Source: Thermodesulfatator indicus DSM 15286 (GTDB lineage: Bacteria; Desulfobacterota; Thermodesulfobacteria; Thermodesulfobacteriales; Thermodesulfatatoraceae). Taken from it: a DNA stretch of 64,000 bases. The stretch spans positions 2,223,244 to 2,287,243 of the forward strand of contig NC_015681.1 in the NCBI RefSeq assembly GCF_000217795.1. The letters are read 5' to 3'. Each line of letters opens with the position of its first letter. Within the stretch, counting starts at the first letter, position 1. Under the pieces are notes generated by a model, which was given only the letters and a program-made list of their open reading frames with translations, searched no databases and was not told the origin of the DNA. The position numbers and the translations under genes were made by a program. This document shows positions 28,388 through 37,820 of the stretch, one piece after another.

Positions 28388-28945
28388 TTATTTTAAGTAG
28401 GGTAGCATGGCCTTAAATTGAGGAGTGCCGGCCTTTTCAAGGAATTCGTAAATAATCATCTCGGTAGACATTATCTGAGCGCCAATGTCTCTTAAAAAGG
28501 CAAGACCGTATTCCATGTTAGCAGCGGTACGGGAAGAAGTAGCGTCAGCGGCCACTACTACTTCAAGACCCTCAAGAAGAGCTGAAAGAGCTGTCTGATA
28601 AACACATATATGCGTTTCTACCCCACAGAGAATAATAGTGTCACGTGTTGGCCTGAGGTTATCTACCGCTGCATGTATATCTTTGTTTTTCAAGGCGCTA
28701 AATTCGGTTTTGTCATAAAAATTCATTCCTTCAAAAAGAGGAGCCAAATCTGATACATAAGGCCCCAAGCCTTTAGCGTATTGAGTGGCTGGAATAATTG
28801 GCATTTCAAATGTTTTGGCCAAGTGGACCAATAGCGAGATGTTCTTAACTACACGGTCAGCCTCGTTGATAACGGCCATAAGTTTTTCTTGAGGATCTAT
28901 GACCATGAGAAAAGTGCTTTCTGGTTTTAAAAATTTCTTCTCCAT
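28388..28945 (-). CDS. Isochorismatase-family cysteine hydrolase
   Basis: 185 residues. The fold is recognised by FLMVIDPQEKLM (catalytic Asp near 18), the basic residue region and LCGVETHICVYQTA (nucleophile Cys, about 119). It resembles YcaC-type hydrolases rather than nicotinamidases; the substrate is unknown. AAGGAGG lies 7 bases before ATG 28945. It stands alone upstream of eno. Confidence 0.87.
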   Translation of the reverse strand: MEKKFLKPESTFLMVIDPQEKLMAVINEADRVVKNISLLVHLAKTFEMPIIPATQYAKGLGPYVSDLAPLFEGMNFYDKTEFSALKNKDIHAAVDNLRPTRDTIILCGVETHICVYQTALSALLEGLEVVVAADATSSRTAANMEYGLAFLRDIGAQIMSTEMIIYEFLEKAGTPQFKAMLPYLK

Positions 28946-29035
28946 AAAGACCTCCTTAATTGTTGTGATGAAAATTAAAAAACAAAAACCCCTTATACAA
29001 GGCTTTAGAGGCTATTAACTCATAAGTTAAAGGAA

Positions 29036-29497
29036 TTAGGTCTTTTTATTTTTTAAAAGTTGTTGGATTTGGTCAATAAATTCGTTAACATCCTGGAACT
29101 GACGGTAAACAGAAGCAAAGCGCACGTACGCAACTTCATCCCATTCGTGGAGTTTGGCCATTACTTTCTCACCAATGAAAGTAGAAGGAATCTCTTTTTC
29201 TCCTGATTCTAAAAGTTCTCTTTCAAGTTCGTTTACAAAGCTTTCTATCTCTTCCATACTGATGGGCCTTTTTTGACAGGCCTTTTTGATACCTTCAATA
29301 ACTTTTTCTCTGACAAATGGCTCTCGACGGCCATCACGCTTGATTATCATAGGAAGTTGCATTTCCACTCGCTCATAGGTGGTGAAACGATACCCACAAG
29401 CAAGACATTCTCTTCTCCGTCTTATGGTAGCTCCGTCTTTACTCATGCGGCTATCAATTACTTTTGTTTCCATATGTTCACAGGAAGGACATTTCAT
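29036..29497 (-). CDS. nrdR: Transcriptional repressor NrdR
   Basis: A zinc-ribbon plus ATP-cone repressor of ribonucleotide reductase genes. 153 residues from ATG 29497, the standard length; a start 26 codons further upstream would add non-family sequence. The zinc ribbon [17 protein letters not shown] with CLACGYRF, then the ATP-cone [24 protein letters not shown], are complete. No nrd genes are in the window, so the NrdR targets lie elsewhere. Confidence 0.96.
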   Translation of the reverse strand: MKCPSCEHMETKVIDSRMSKDGATIRRRRECLACGYRFTTYERVEMQLPMIIKRDGRREPFVREKVIEGIKKACQKRPISMEEIESFVNELERELLESGEKEIPSTFIGEKVMAKLHEWDEVAYVRFASVYRQFQDVNEFIDQIQQLLKNKKT

Positions 29498-29613
29498 AAA
29501 CTCAAATTTAATTCTAAAAAAAACTAAGGTAAAGAAATTATTTTTTTGATTTACCTTACAAAGCATATAAAACAAATATTCAGCGTGTTAAAAATTTGAA
29601 TTAAAAATTATTC

Positions 29614-29642
29614 TTGACTAAGAAATTATATTTTTTTAAATT
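29614..29642 (+). promoter_or_regulatory. Candidate sigma70-type promoter for the rubredoxin operon
   Basis: TTGACT (29614-29619) and TAAATT (29637-29642) are separated by 17 bases, ending 29 bases before the rubredoxin start, in an AT-rich region between divergent nrdR and the rubredoxin gene. Confidence 0.45.
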
Positions 29643-29671
29643 AATTATCAAATAAAAATAGGAGGGTGGCC

Positions 29672-29875
29672 ATGAGCAATAACATATATGAAGGAGCTTA
29701 TATTTGTTCTACTACTAATTGTGGATACATATATGTTCCCTCAAAAGGCGACCGTAAAGGGAAAATCCCACCAGGAACCCCTTTTGAAGAACTCCCTGAA
29801 GACTGGAAGTGCCCTGTTTGTGGGGCTTCAAAAAAAGCGTTTAAGCCCATGCAAGAAGTTGAATCCTCAAAATAA
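29672..29875 (+). CDS. Rubredoxin with CX4C first knuckle
   Basis: 67 residues. The Fe(Cys)4 electron carrier is recognised by [30 protein letters not shown] and the aromatic core. The first cysteine pair reads CSTTNCG, spaced CX4C instead of the usual CX2C; type-2 rubredoxins with this spacing are known from Desulfovibrio. GGAGGG directly precedes ATG 29672. It is followed after 9 bases by a desulforedoxin-like gene, so the pair probably serves oxygen or superoxide defence or general electron transfer. Confidence 0.93.
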   Translation: MSNNIYEGAYICSTTNCGYIYVPSKGDRKGKIPPGTPFEELPEDWKCPVCGASKKAFKPMQEVESSK

Positions 29876-29884
29876 GGAGGCTAC

Positions 29885-30202
29885 ATGCAGATAGAAATAG
29901 AAAAACAAGTTGTCAAATTTATTCCTGAAAATGAGCAGGAAGCCCAGGAGCTCAACAAGCTCTGGCAGTATATTGTAGCCTGTGAGGGTGAAAGCTTTAA
30001 GCTTGTGCCTATCGGCATGTTCGTTCCCGCCACGTCTAAAGAGGCCATGTTCCAGGTTGAGGGTGTAAAAGTAGAAACAGTTCAGGCTACGGTTCACAAG
30101 AAGAAAGTACGTTACGTCTGTATGGAATGCAACCGCATGGAAGAATTTCCTGAAGGGGAAGCACCTATTTGCTGTGGTCAACCCATGCACGCTATGGATT
30201 AA
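29885..30202 (+). CDS. Protein with C-terminal desulforedoxin-like four-cysteine domain
   Basis: 105 residues. The N-terminal 70 residues are not recognised. The C-terminus has YVCMEC, then ICCGQPMHAM: a CX2C pair followed 13 residues later by CC, the desulforedoxin/desulfoferrodoxin N-domain pattern for a mononuclear Fe or Zn site. The superoxide-reductase ligands of desulfoferrodoxin are not visible, so it is not a superoxide reductase by itself. AAGGAGG precedes ATG 29885. It is cotranscribed with the rubredoxin and probably exchanges electrons with it; that is inference. Confidence 0.7.
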   Translation: MQIEIEKQVVKFIPENEQEAQELNKLWQYIVACEGESFKLVPIGMFVPATSKEAMFQVEGVKVETVQATVHKKKVRYVCMECNRMEEFPEGEAPICCGQPMHAMD

Positions 30203-30235
30203 AAAATGAGGTAGATCGCCACGGGGCCACCGGCC

Positions 30236-30277
30236 CCTCACGACAGAGATTGCTTCGGCTGCTGGCGCACCCTCGCA
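30236..30277. repeat. Dispersed repeat copy C, left remnant
   Basis: GAGATTGCTTCGGC and CCTCGCAA match the palindromic modules of copy B. The match ends at 30277/30278 where the IS110 element begins, and repeat sequence resumes at about 31502, so the element appears to interrupt a repeat copy. A GGGGCC/GGCCCC hairpin lies just before it (about 30220-30236). Confidence 0.5.
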
Positions 30278-30294
30278 AGATACTGTGGTTTTTG

Positions 30295-31263
30295 TCAAGC
30301 ACTTTGAGCTTCCATTTGCCATTTTTTGTAATTATAGAAAGCAAATATCAATAATTTTCTGGCACAGGCTATTATGGCCACTTTCTTCGGTTTTCCTCTC
30401 TTTATCAAACTTTCGTAATACTCTTTTAGTCCCCCTTCTTTACATCTTATGGCACTAAGCGCCCCCATAAAAAGCAAACTCCTTAACCTATTATCCCCTT
30501 TCTTGCTTATCCTGGTTACCAGCTTCCTCTTACCAGATTCCTTTACTTCCGGGTCCAATCCTGCTAGAGCTACTACCTCCCGCCGGTTTCTTATCCGCCT
30601 CTTCCGAAAAAAGATGTAACAATATGTCGCTATCATCTTCCCTATACCTTTAACTTTCTCTATCTCTCTAACCCCTCTGTTTATGTCGTCATCTTTATTT
30701 ACTAATTCCTCCATCTCTTTCTTTATCTTCTGAAGCCTCTGCCTTGTTTCTTCTAAGTTTTTCTGTATGTATTTTTTGCTTTCTTTACTATCTACTGGTA
30801 CTCTATCTAAATACTCTAGAAAATTAGATAACTTGTTTTCTATATTTTGAAGTAATTGATACTCACTTAACAATAAAGATAATTTCTCTAAATTTTCGTT
30901 ATATTCTATTTCTTTGATCTCTTCTTCGCTAACTATCTTGTGATATTCGTATAACAGTTTCGCATCAAGATTATCTGTTTTTGCTCTATGACCTAATACT
31001 TCTCTTAAACGGGGGACTTTTCTGGGGTTAAGGGATACTACTTTTATCATATTCGTAGCACAGAACTCCTCCAGAAATGCCGAATATGGCCCTGTGGGCT
31101 CGTATATCACCACCCTTTTCTTCCTGTCTTCTTTCTTCTTAAAAAACTTCCTCTTAAATTTCTTTAAACCCCTTTCATTTTGAAACTCGTAAACCTTCTG
31201 GCCATCAAAAATAACCAATGTATCCTTGGCCACATCCACCCCAAGAAAAGATAAATTTTTCAT
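30295..31263 (-). CDS. IS110-family transposase (DEDD, serine-type Tnp_20)
   Basis: 322 residues. The N-terminal RuvC-like domain has the Asp of FLGVDVAKDT, the Glu of YEPTGPY and the paired Asp of HRAKTDNLDAKLL (DEDD set). The C-terminal Tnp_20 domain has KVKGIGKMIATY, VALAGLDPEVKESG with the conserved serine, and SKKGDNRLRSLLFMGAL. Together these indicate a bridge-RNA-guided recombinase. It reads full length. The stop codon lies only about 17 bases from the element's left edge. Confidence 0.93.
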   Translation of the reverse strand: MKNLSFLGVDVAKDTLVIFDGQKVYEFQNERGLKKFKRKFFKKKEDRKKRVVIYEPTGPYSAFLEEFCATNMIKVVSLNPRKVPRLREVLGHRAKTDNLDAKLLYEYHKIVSEEEIKEIEYNENLEKLSLLLSEYQLLQNIENKLSNFLEYLDRVPVDSKESKKYIQKNLEETRQRLQKIKKEMEELVNKDDDINRGVREIEKVKGIGKMIATYCYIFFRKRRIRNRREVVALAGLDPEVKESGKRKLVTRISKKGDNRLRSLLFMGALSAIRCKEGGLKEYYESLIKRGKPKKVAIIACARKLLIFAFYNYKKWQMEAQSA

Positions 31264-31304
31264 AGGTCTTCAATTCTCCTTTCTTTGAGATAAAATAAAG
31301 ATTG

Positions 31305-31470
31305 TTGGTAGGGAGGTCCTTCCAGGTTTAGCCTTGTATACGGACAGTTTCCGTAATTGGAAACGTCCCGGATACTGTTCAAACACAGGGAAGGACGGCT
31401 AATCTTGCGATCGAACAGTTTGCTAAAAAGCAAACGTTCCATGACTCAACAGCCTGTCCCTCCCTACCAA
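31305..31470 (-). ncRNA. Putative IS110 bridge RNA region
   Basis: The transposase upstream region is enclosed by a 12-bp inverted repeat, TTGGTAGGGAGG (31305-31316) and CCTCCCTACCAA (31459-31470). Inside are two hairpins of matching design on the plus-strand reading: GGACaGTTTCC/GGAAACGTCC (loop GTAATT) and GAACaGTTTGC/GCAAACGTTC (loop TAAAAA), each with a bulged A in the same place. Further complementary pairs (GTCCTTCC/GGAAGGAC and TTAGCC/GGCTAA) interleave, allowing alternative folds or a pseudoknot. IS110 elements encode their bridge RNA in this position; the transcript here is inferred. Confidence 0.55.
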
Positions 31471-31501
31471 CTTTTTTTACTTTAATGCTTTTGCCCTTTA
31501 C

Positions 31502-31838
31502 TTAAAACCATACAATGACATCACATCTGTCACTGCGAGGAGGCCCGTAGGGAGATCCCTTCGCTGGCGCTCGGGACAGGCGAAGCAGTCCCTGAGATTG
31601 CTTCGGCCTCTAGCGAGGCCTCGCAATGACAGGGTTAAATTAAAACCATACAATGACGGGATAAAAGGTCTGGGCTCCCAGTGGCCCTGCTGGGCCACTT
31701 CGTCGTCCCTGTGGGGCTTCTCGTAAATATAAGTGGAAAGTGAGAGCCATCTACCATCAGCCATCTGTCCTCTACTATTTAGTCACTGCGAGCCCGTAGG
31801 GCGAAGCAGTCTCTTTAATAAGATTTTTCAAAGGTCCA
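31502..31838. repeat. Dispersed repeat copy C, main part
   Basis: From TTAAAACCATACAATGAC (31502) to a degenerate end TCAAAGGTCC (31828-31837), this closely follows copy B (about 10200-10504) module by module. An open frame at 31498-31764 translates to a peptide like that from copy B only because the DNA is repeated; it is not a gene. It fills the gap between the IS110 element and fdhA. Confidence 0.75.
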
Positions 31839-31862
31839 GGTATAACTCTCTGTACCTTCTTT

Positions 31863-34800
31863 TTAGACTATCTTTTCAATTCTAGCGCTGGCGACCTTAT
31901 ACTCCGGTGTATGAACTTCTGTATCTATCCCAGCACTGGTTATAATGTTGGTTAGCGGTTCTTCAAAGTGAAAATCCATAAAAATAGTGCCAGGACGCAC
32001 TCTGGTGGTAACATGGGCTCTGGCTAGTACTTCTCCGCGAGGGGTAATCACTTTAACGGGATCTCGTTCTCTAATCCGTAGCTTGCGGGCGTCTTTAGGG
32101 TTAATTTCAACGAGTTCTTCAGGTAATGCTTCCCATAAAGCTTCCACTCGTCTGGTCATGGAACCACAATTGTAATGATAAAGGCGGCGGCCTGTTATTA
32201 GGATTAAAGGATATTCGGCTTCGGTTTTATCTGAGGAACCGTAGTATTTAGGCAAGGCAAAAAAGGCCTTACCTGATGGTCTGGCAAATTTTTCCTGGAA
32301 CATCAATTCTGTACCGGGATGATCTTCTGTAGGTACAGGCCAACAAAGGGTTTCTCTTTCTAAGCGCTCGTAAGTAATGCCCGCAAACGAAGGCATTATT
32401 CGGCGCATTTCGTTAAAAATATCTTCGGCGGACTCATAACCCATCTCATAACCTAATCTTTTGGAGACCTCGGCAATAATCTTCCAGTCAGGCCAGGATT
32501 CCCCGGGTGGTTCTATAAGCTTTCTAACCCGCTGAACGCGGCGTTCACCATTATCAATGGTGCCATCTTTTTCAAAAAGACAGGCCGCTGGTAATACCAC
32601 GTGGGCAAAGTCAGCGGTTTTAGGCCAGAAAATGTCTTGCACCACCAGAAGATCCACTGCAGACAAAGCCTCATGAACCCGCTTGAGATTTCCGTGGGTC
32701 ATGGCTACGTCATAACCCACCACGTAAAAAGCCTTGATTCGGCCTTTTATAGCCTCCCGATACATCATGGTTTCGGTAAGGCCGGGCTTTTCTGGTAAAG
32801 GAACACCCCAAATGTCTTGAAACTTTTTGCGGGTAAGGGGATCGTTTATTTTTTGATACGCTGGCAATACATAAGGCAAGGCCCCCATATCACAAGCACC
32901 CTGAACATTGTTCTGGCCACGAAGAGGCATGGCCCCGGTTCCCGGCCTGCCCACATGGCCGCACAACATAGCCAAGTCGGCTAAGGCCATAGTGCCCTGG
33001 CTTCCGCTCCGGTGCTCACTTACACCTAGCCCCCAGAAAATAAGGGCTTTTTCTGTAGTTGCGTAAAGTCTGGCAAGCTGAATAACTTGTTCTCTCCGTA
33101 TACCTGTTAAACGCTCTACTTTTTCAAGGGGCCACTCGGCGAGAATATAATTTTTGTAAGCCTCAAAGTTTTCCGTTCTTTTTTCAATAAAATTTTTATT
33201 GTAAAGCCCTTCTTTGATAATCACATAAGCCAGCCCGTTAGCTAAAGGAACATTGCTTCCAGGCCTTAGTGGCAACCATAGATAGGCCTTTTCCGCTAAT
33301 TCGGTTTTTCTAGGATCAATTACTACAAGCTTAAGCCCCTGTTGCAGGGCCTTAAGGATTCGGCCCCCTATTACGGGATGGGCCTCGGTAGTGTTAGCAC
33401 CCCAGAGCAAAAGAAGGTCTGTTCTTTCTAGCTCGTCGAAAGGCCCAGTAGCTGCTCCTGAACCAAAGGTGGCCGCAAGCCCTGCGACCGAAGGCGCGTG
33501 TCAGACCCGAGCCGGATTGTCAACGTTATGTGTGCCAATTACTGCTCTAGCAAATTTTTGAGCTACGTAAGTGTCTTCATTGGTAGTCCGTGCCGAACAA
33601 AGAACACCTATAGAATCAGGGCCGTATTTTTCTTTAATTTCCTTTAACTTTTCAGCAACAAAATCAAGGGCCTCATCCCAGGAAACCTCTCTGAAAGGCT
33701 CATCCCGAGATAGCCGCATTAGAGGTTTTTTGAGTCTTTCTGGATGGCGGTAAAACTGGTAGCCAAAACGGCCCTTTACACAAAGTTCTCCATAATTAGG
33801 TGGCCCTTTAGCGGCGTTCACTTCCAGTATGCTATCATTTTTCACCTGCGCCAGTAGATTACAACCTGTTCCGCAATACGGACAAACCGTGCGAATTTCT
33901 TTAGCTTCTTTTTTGGTGTAAGGAACCGTAGAATCTTTACGCGAAAGAGCTCCAGTGGGACAAACATCTACACAGGAACCACAGGACACACATTCTTCCG
34001 TAAAGGTAAAGTGTATTTCTTCGTCAGGGGTCCCCTGGGCATAAATAGTTAATTCTATTCCGCCGTAGTTACAAACTCTAACACAACGATAACAGCCCAC
34101 GCATTTATTAGAATCAACGTCTATGAAGAAGTGGTCTGTTTCAAGTTTATATTTAGACCTCTGGCGACCTTTAGCCGGCACACCTTCTGAGATAAGAAGA
34201 TCCCTAAACGTGCATTTATGAAAGCCAAGACATCCACACTTAAGACACCGGTTAGCTTCATCTCTGGCCTGTTCTTCCGTAAAAGAATTGTATACTTCCT
34301 TAAAAGTGTGCTTGCGTTCTTCTAAGGGGAGCTCTTCGGGTTTTTCTCTGGGAATCATGGGAAAATCTTCGTAAAAATCTAGATCCATTTCTTCAAGACG
34401 CCGCCCCCGATTAAAGTCATACCTAACAGTAAGAGACGTTTTTTCTTTCTTTAAGCCGGCCAAATATTGGTGGATACTTTCTGCGGCCTTTCTCCCAGAG
34501 GCCACGGCCTGAATAACTGTTTTGGGACCAGTAACAAAATCTCCTCCTGCCCAAACCCCAGGGACACTGGTAGAAAAATCTTTTCCGACTTTGATTATTC
34601 CTTTCGGGTTTACGGCCAGTTTTTCTTCTATTTCGCCATAATTTTTAAAAGAAACATCTGGCTCCTCGCCCCAAGCCCTTATTACTAAATCAAATTCATA
34701 CCATTTCTCCGTACCTTCAACAGGAACAACTTTACGAGATTTATCCTTCCCAGGAGAAGTGAGTTTAGTTCTAGCAATAAGAAGCTCGTAAATTTGCCCC

Positions 34801-35951
34801 CTTTTAATAAGCTTTAGCGGCTGGGCCATAAGTAAAAAGTTTACTCCTTCTTTTTCCGCCTCAATTATTTGCCTCTGATGGGCCGGCATTTCCATACGTG
34901 AGCGCGGGTAAACCACCGTGACATCTGTTCCTAAACGTAAAAGACTTCGCGCCACATCTATGGCCGTGTAGCCTCCGCCTAAAACCAATGCTTTCTGGCC
35001 AACTTTGGGTATGTCGCCACTATTCAATTGGTAAAGAAAAGAAAGGCCAGTTACCGTATGTTCTTCTCCAGGGAAATTAGTACTACGGCACTTATAAGAA
35101 CCAATAGCCAGAAAAACTGCATCATAACCTTCATCTAATAAATCTTTGATAGAGAAGTCATAACCCCACCGCTTACCTGTTTTAAGATCTATTCCCAGCT
35201 CTAAAATCTGATCTATCTCTTCGCGTAAAATATCTTTGGAAATTTTAAAACCCGGATAAGCCCAACGAGGCATACCGCCTGGCTCATCCCGAGCTTCAAA
35301 AATGGTTACTTCGTGCCCTTTTAAACGTAAAAAATAAGCCGCTGAAAGCCCAGCGGGCCCAGAACCGACAATAGCTACTTTCTTACCAGTAGAAGGAAGA
35401 AATTCCGGTTTAAAAGCTTTTGTTTTTAGACCCCAATCAGCCACAAATCGTTTCAAATTATTTATAGCCACCGGTACATCTACCAGCGCACGGCGACAAC
35501 GTGGCTCACAAAAACGCGGGCAAACCCGCCCTACAAGGGCAGGTAAAGGCAGCTTTTCTTTGATAAGACTTAGAGCCGAGGCGTATTCCCCTCTGGCAAT
35601 AAAGGCAATGTAGCCCTGAATATTAAGCCCGCCAGGACAAGGGCCGTGACACGGAGCTTTACAATCTCCAAAGTGATTGGCTACCAGAGATTCAAGTTTT
35701 TGCTTGCGCGCTTTTTTGATTTCTTCAGTATCAGTGCGGATTTTGAGCCCTTCTTCAGGTTCGGTGACGCAGGATCTAACTAGACCCTTACCTTCTATTT
35801 CAACTAAACACAGGCCACAGGGAAATGGAGGTTCAGAAACTCCAGGCAAATGACAAAGGCTTGGTATTTCAAAACCCGCCTCTTTCAAGGTAGTTAGTAA
35901 ATTATCAGCTGGTTTGACCACCACCTCCTGGCCATTCACCCAAAGTTTCAT
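31863..35951 (-). CDS. fdhA: Selenocysteine-containing formate dehydrogenase alpha subunit fused to a GltD-like FAD/NAD(P) domain
   Basis: One 1362-residue protein read through an in-frame UGA (33501-33503) as Sec817. Domains in order: [2Fe-2S] ferredoxin (C33, C45, C48, C61); GltD-type Cys-rich and FAD/NAD(P)-binding module (about 95-500, VGSGPAG at 195, second Rossmann site near 325); two [4Fe-4S] clusters (about 617-670); molybdopterin oxidoreductase with its own [4Fe-4S] CPYCGTGC (690); DNPARV-U-HAPSVAG, the FDH active-site motif; and a C-terminal MoCo-dinucleotide-binding domain. It should reduce CO2 to formate with NAD(P)H or ferredoxin-linked electrons, the first methyl-branch step. 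The frame on both sides of the UGA is the same and family sequence continues without a gap. GGAGG precedes ATG 35951. Confidence 0.93.
33471..33503 (-). promoter_or_regulatory. Bacterial SECIS element of fdhA
   Basis: After the UGA (33503-33501) the mRNA forms a 7-bp stem, GGTCGCA (33489-33483) with TGCGGCC (33477-33471), closing a GGGCT loop. Distance and loop closely resemble the E. coli fdhF element, whose apical loop is GGUCU. It should recruit SelB for Sec insertion. Confidence 0.75.
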
Positions 35952-35985
35952 CTATTATTACCTCCGGGCTTTTTATATTGCCGAT

Positions 35986-37617
35986 TCAAGCGGCTTTTTT
36001 GGCAGCTTTTATTTCCCTCACCGCTTGATATAACTTTTCAAGAACCTCTGGAGTTACATCTCTAAGGGTAATAATGGCGTCTTTGTGGCCAGCATGCGCA
36101 CAAAGGGCAATGGTGTAACAATCTGTTTCTTCCCTTAAAATTTTGAGACCTACATCAGCATAAGGACAGGGAACCCCTACAAAAACACAAACATCTATAC
36201 GATTAAACCAAATATTATCCGTCCAGAACCTGCGAGCCTCTTCTTCTACCAGAGGGTTTTCAACCGGGGGTTTCCAGTACTTAGGCATGGGGATAATATT
36301 GGCACCTACTTCTTCAACTATTTTTCTTATGATGGCCGTAGCCTTCTTAGCCCTTTCTTCTGTCTTCCAGATAACTGTAGGACCGGGGAAAAATACCGGA
36401 TACTTTGCCGCCAGAAGTTTTTCTGCTATTTTTTCCAAGGCTTCATCAACAGAAACCATCTCTCCTTCTACTAAAGCTTTATCTTTTTCAGGCAATTTAT
36501 AAGCATCTGATTCGTAATAACCTCCAGGCCCCCGTAAAATTAAAAAGTCTTTTTTTATACCTAAACTTTTAATCCCCTTTTCACCAAGAATACGATGGCC
36601 ATCATAAGTCATATTTCTTACAAAAGATTCTGCTTTAGCTCTAAGTTCTTTAGTAATAGCACCATAACCTAACTCTTCATTAAACTTTTGCCCATCTGTT
36701 ATGCACCACCAGAGAAGTTTGACCAGCTCTTTGGCTCGTTCATAAGAACGGTTATGATATCTTTGTTCTTGATAGGTAATAAACCACACTATTGTAGATA
36801 AAGGATAAGCGTCTTCCATCTGGGAGTTGATAATAGTAGCTCTGGCGTCATCGGGTATAAAAGCGTCTTTAGTAGCCGCATAAATAGCTTTTATACTTGG
36901 AGCCACAAACTCTCCTGCCTGGTTGCGTATAAGAGCCACAGGTAAGTTTTCTTTTAAAGCATAAGTTAATCCTAAATATCCTATTGTCCCTTCGTTTTCT
37001 TTTATAAATTGGGCTACTTTCTCGCTACCTTTTACCTCTTCACCTACCGGCCAATCAATTGTTTTTCCCTTGCCTATATTTTCTTCCCATTCTTCACTTA
37101 TCTTGCTCAAATATTCAGAAAAGATATAAGAAGTACCAGAAGAATCAAAACGACAAACTACTTTTATAGGCATATCAGGTAATGTTATTTCTTTATTTAA
37201 TTCGGCAATAGCAGGATCATTCCATTTAGATATTTTACCCAAATAAATATCAACTAATACTTCAGGTGTAAGTTTAAGTTTGTTAACTTTAGGTAAATTA
37301 TAAGCTAAAGTTACAGCTCCCAGAGCTATGGGGATATGCAAAACTAGATCAGGGGCTTTGAAACGTTCTCTGTCATTTAAAGGAGCTTCTGTAACCCCAA
37401 AGTCAATAACTCGAGCTAAAACTTCGCGAATGTTACTACCAGAGTTAACATAACGATAGTTGATTCTAGTGTTCGTTTCTTTTCCATAAGTATCAAACCA
37501 GCGCGAATAAAGGGGATAAGAGAAAGTAGCTCCAAACGCCAGAAAAAGAAAATCGCCATCTATTAGACCAATCTTTTTACAAACAAGAAATATTAAAATA
37601 AGCAAAATTCTTTTCAT
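35986..37617 (-). CDS. PstS-like phosphate-binding domain fused to a CODH-associated (epsilon/beta-family-like) domain
   Basis: 543 residues from ATG 37617 (GGAGG upstream). Residues about 20-330 resemble PstS: FGATFSYPLYSRWF, DFGVTEAPL, KWNDPAI and RFDSSGTSYIFSEYL are phosphate-site segments. Residues about 365-543 are unrelated to PstS. PVFFPGPTVIW, DVCVFVGVPCPYADVGLKIL and CYTIALCAHAGHKDA recall small subunits found in CO dehydrogenase clusters. The hydrophobic N-terminus is a poor signal peptide without a clear cleavage site. A periplasmic binding domain joined to a cytoplasmic CODH-type domain is contradictory, so it may be a recent chimera. It lies between acsE and fdhA with a 203-base AT-rich gap upstream. 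Role unknown. Confidence 0.65.
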   Translation of the reverse strand: MKRILLILIFLVCKKIGLIDGDFLFLAFGATFSYPLYSRWFDTYGKETNTRINYRYVNSGSNIREVLARVIDFGVTEAPLNDRERFKAPDLVLHIPIALGAVTLAYNLPKVNKLKLTPEVLVDIYLGKISKWNDPAIAELNKEITLPDMPIKVVCRFDSSGTSYIFSEYLSKISEEWEENIGKGKTIDWPVGEEVKGSEKVAQFIKENEGTIGYLGLTYALKENLPVALIRNQAGEFVAPSIKAIYAATKDAFIPDDARATIINSQMEDAYPLSTIVWFITYQEQRYHNRSYERAKELVKLLWWCITDGQKFNEELGYGAITKELRAKAESFVRNMTYDGHRILGEKGIKSLGIKKDFLILRGPGGYYESDAYKLPEKDKALVEGEMVSVDEALEKIAEKLLAAKYPVFFPGPTVIWKTEERAKKATAIIRKIVEEVGANIIPMPKYWKPPVENPLVEEEARRFWTDNIWFNRIDVCVFVGVPCPYADVGLKILREETDCYTIALCAHAGHKDAIITLRDVTPEVLEKLYQAVREIKAAKKAA

Positions 37618-37820
37618 GCTTACCTCCAACTAAATTTTTGGAGAAATAATGAAATATTAAAAAATAATAAACGTTAAGTTAAAAAAAATCAAAGATTTTA
37701 CCTGCCTACAAACCAAAAATTTGGTTCATATTCGGCTAATTACGACAATAATACCCCCTATAACCGGAATAGCTTTCAGTTTTCTTTCAATAATTACTAT
37801 TTCAAAGTTAACTTAAGCAA

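Larger units (their letters stand above)
30278..31501 (-). mobile_element. IS110-family insertion sequence, about 1.2 kb
   Basis: It contains one transposase gene (30295-31263) and about 240 bases of non-coding sequence upstream of it. The boundaries are inferred from where flanking dispersed-repeat sequence stops (30277) and resumes (about 31502), and are uncertain by several bases. There are no terminal inverted repeats, as expected for the family. The element looks intact and could be active. Confidence 0.75.

Noticed and set aside
30220-30236. GGGGCC/GGCCCC hairpin as the terminator of the rubredoxin operon
   Set aside because: It is not followed by a T-run and merges with repeat sequence, so I did not call it a terminator.
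33501-33503. TGA as a true stop splitting fdhA into two genes
   Set aside because: Family sequence continues in the same frame on both sides and a SECIS-like hairpin follows.
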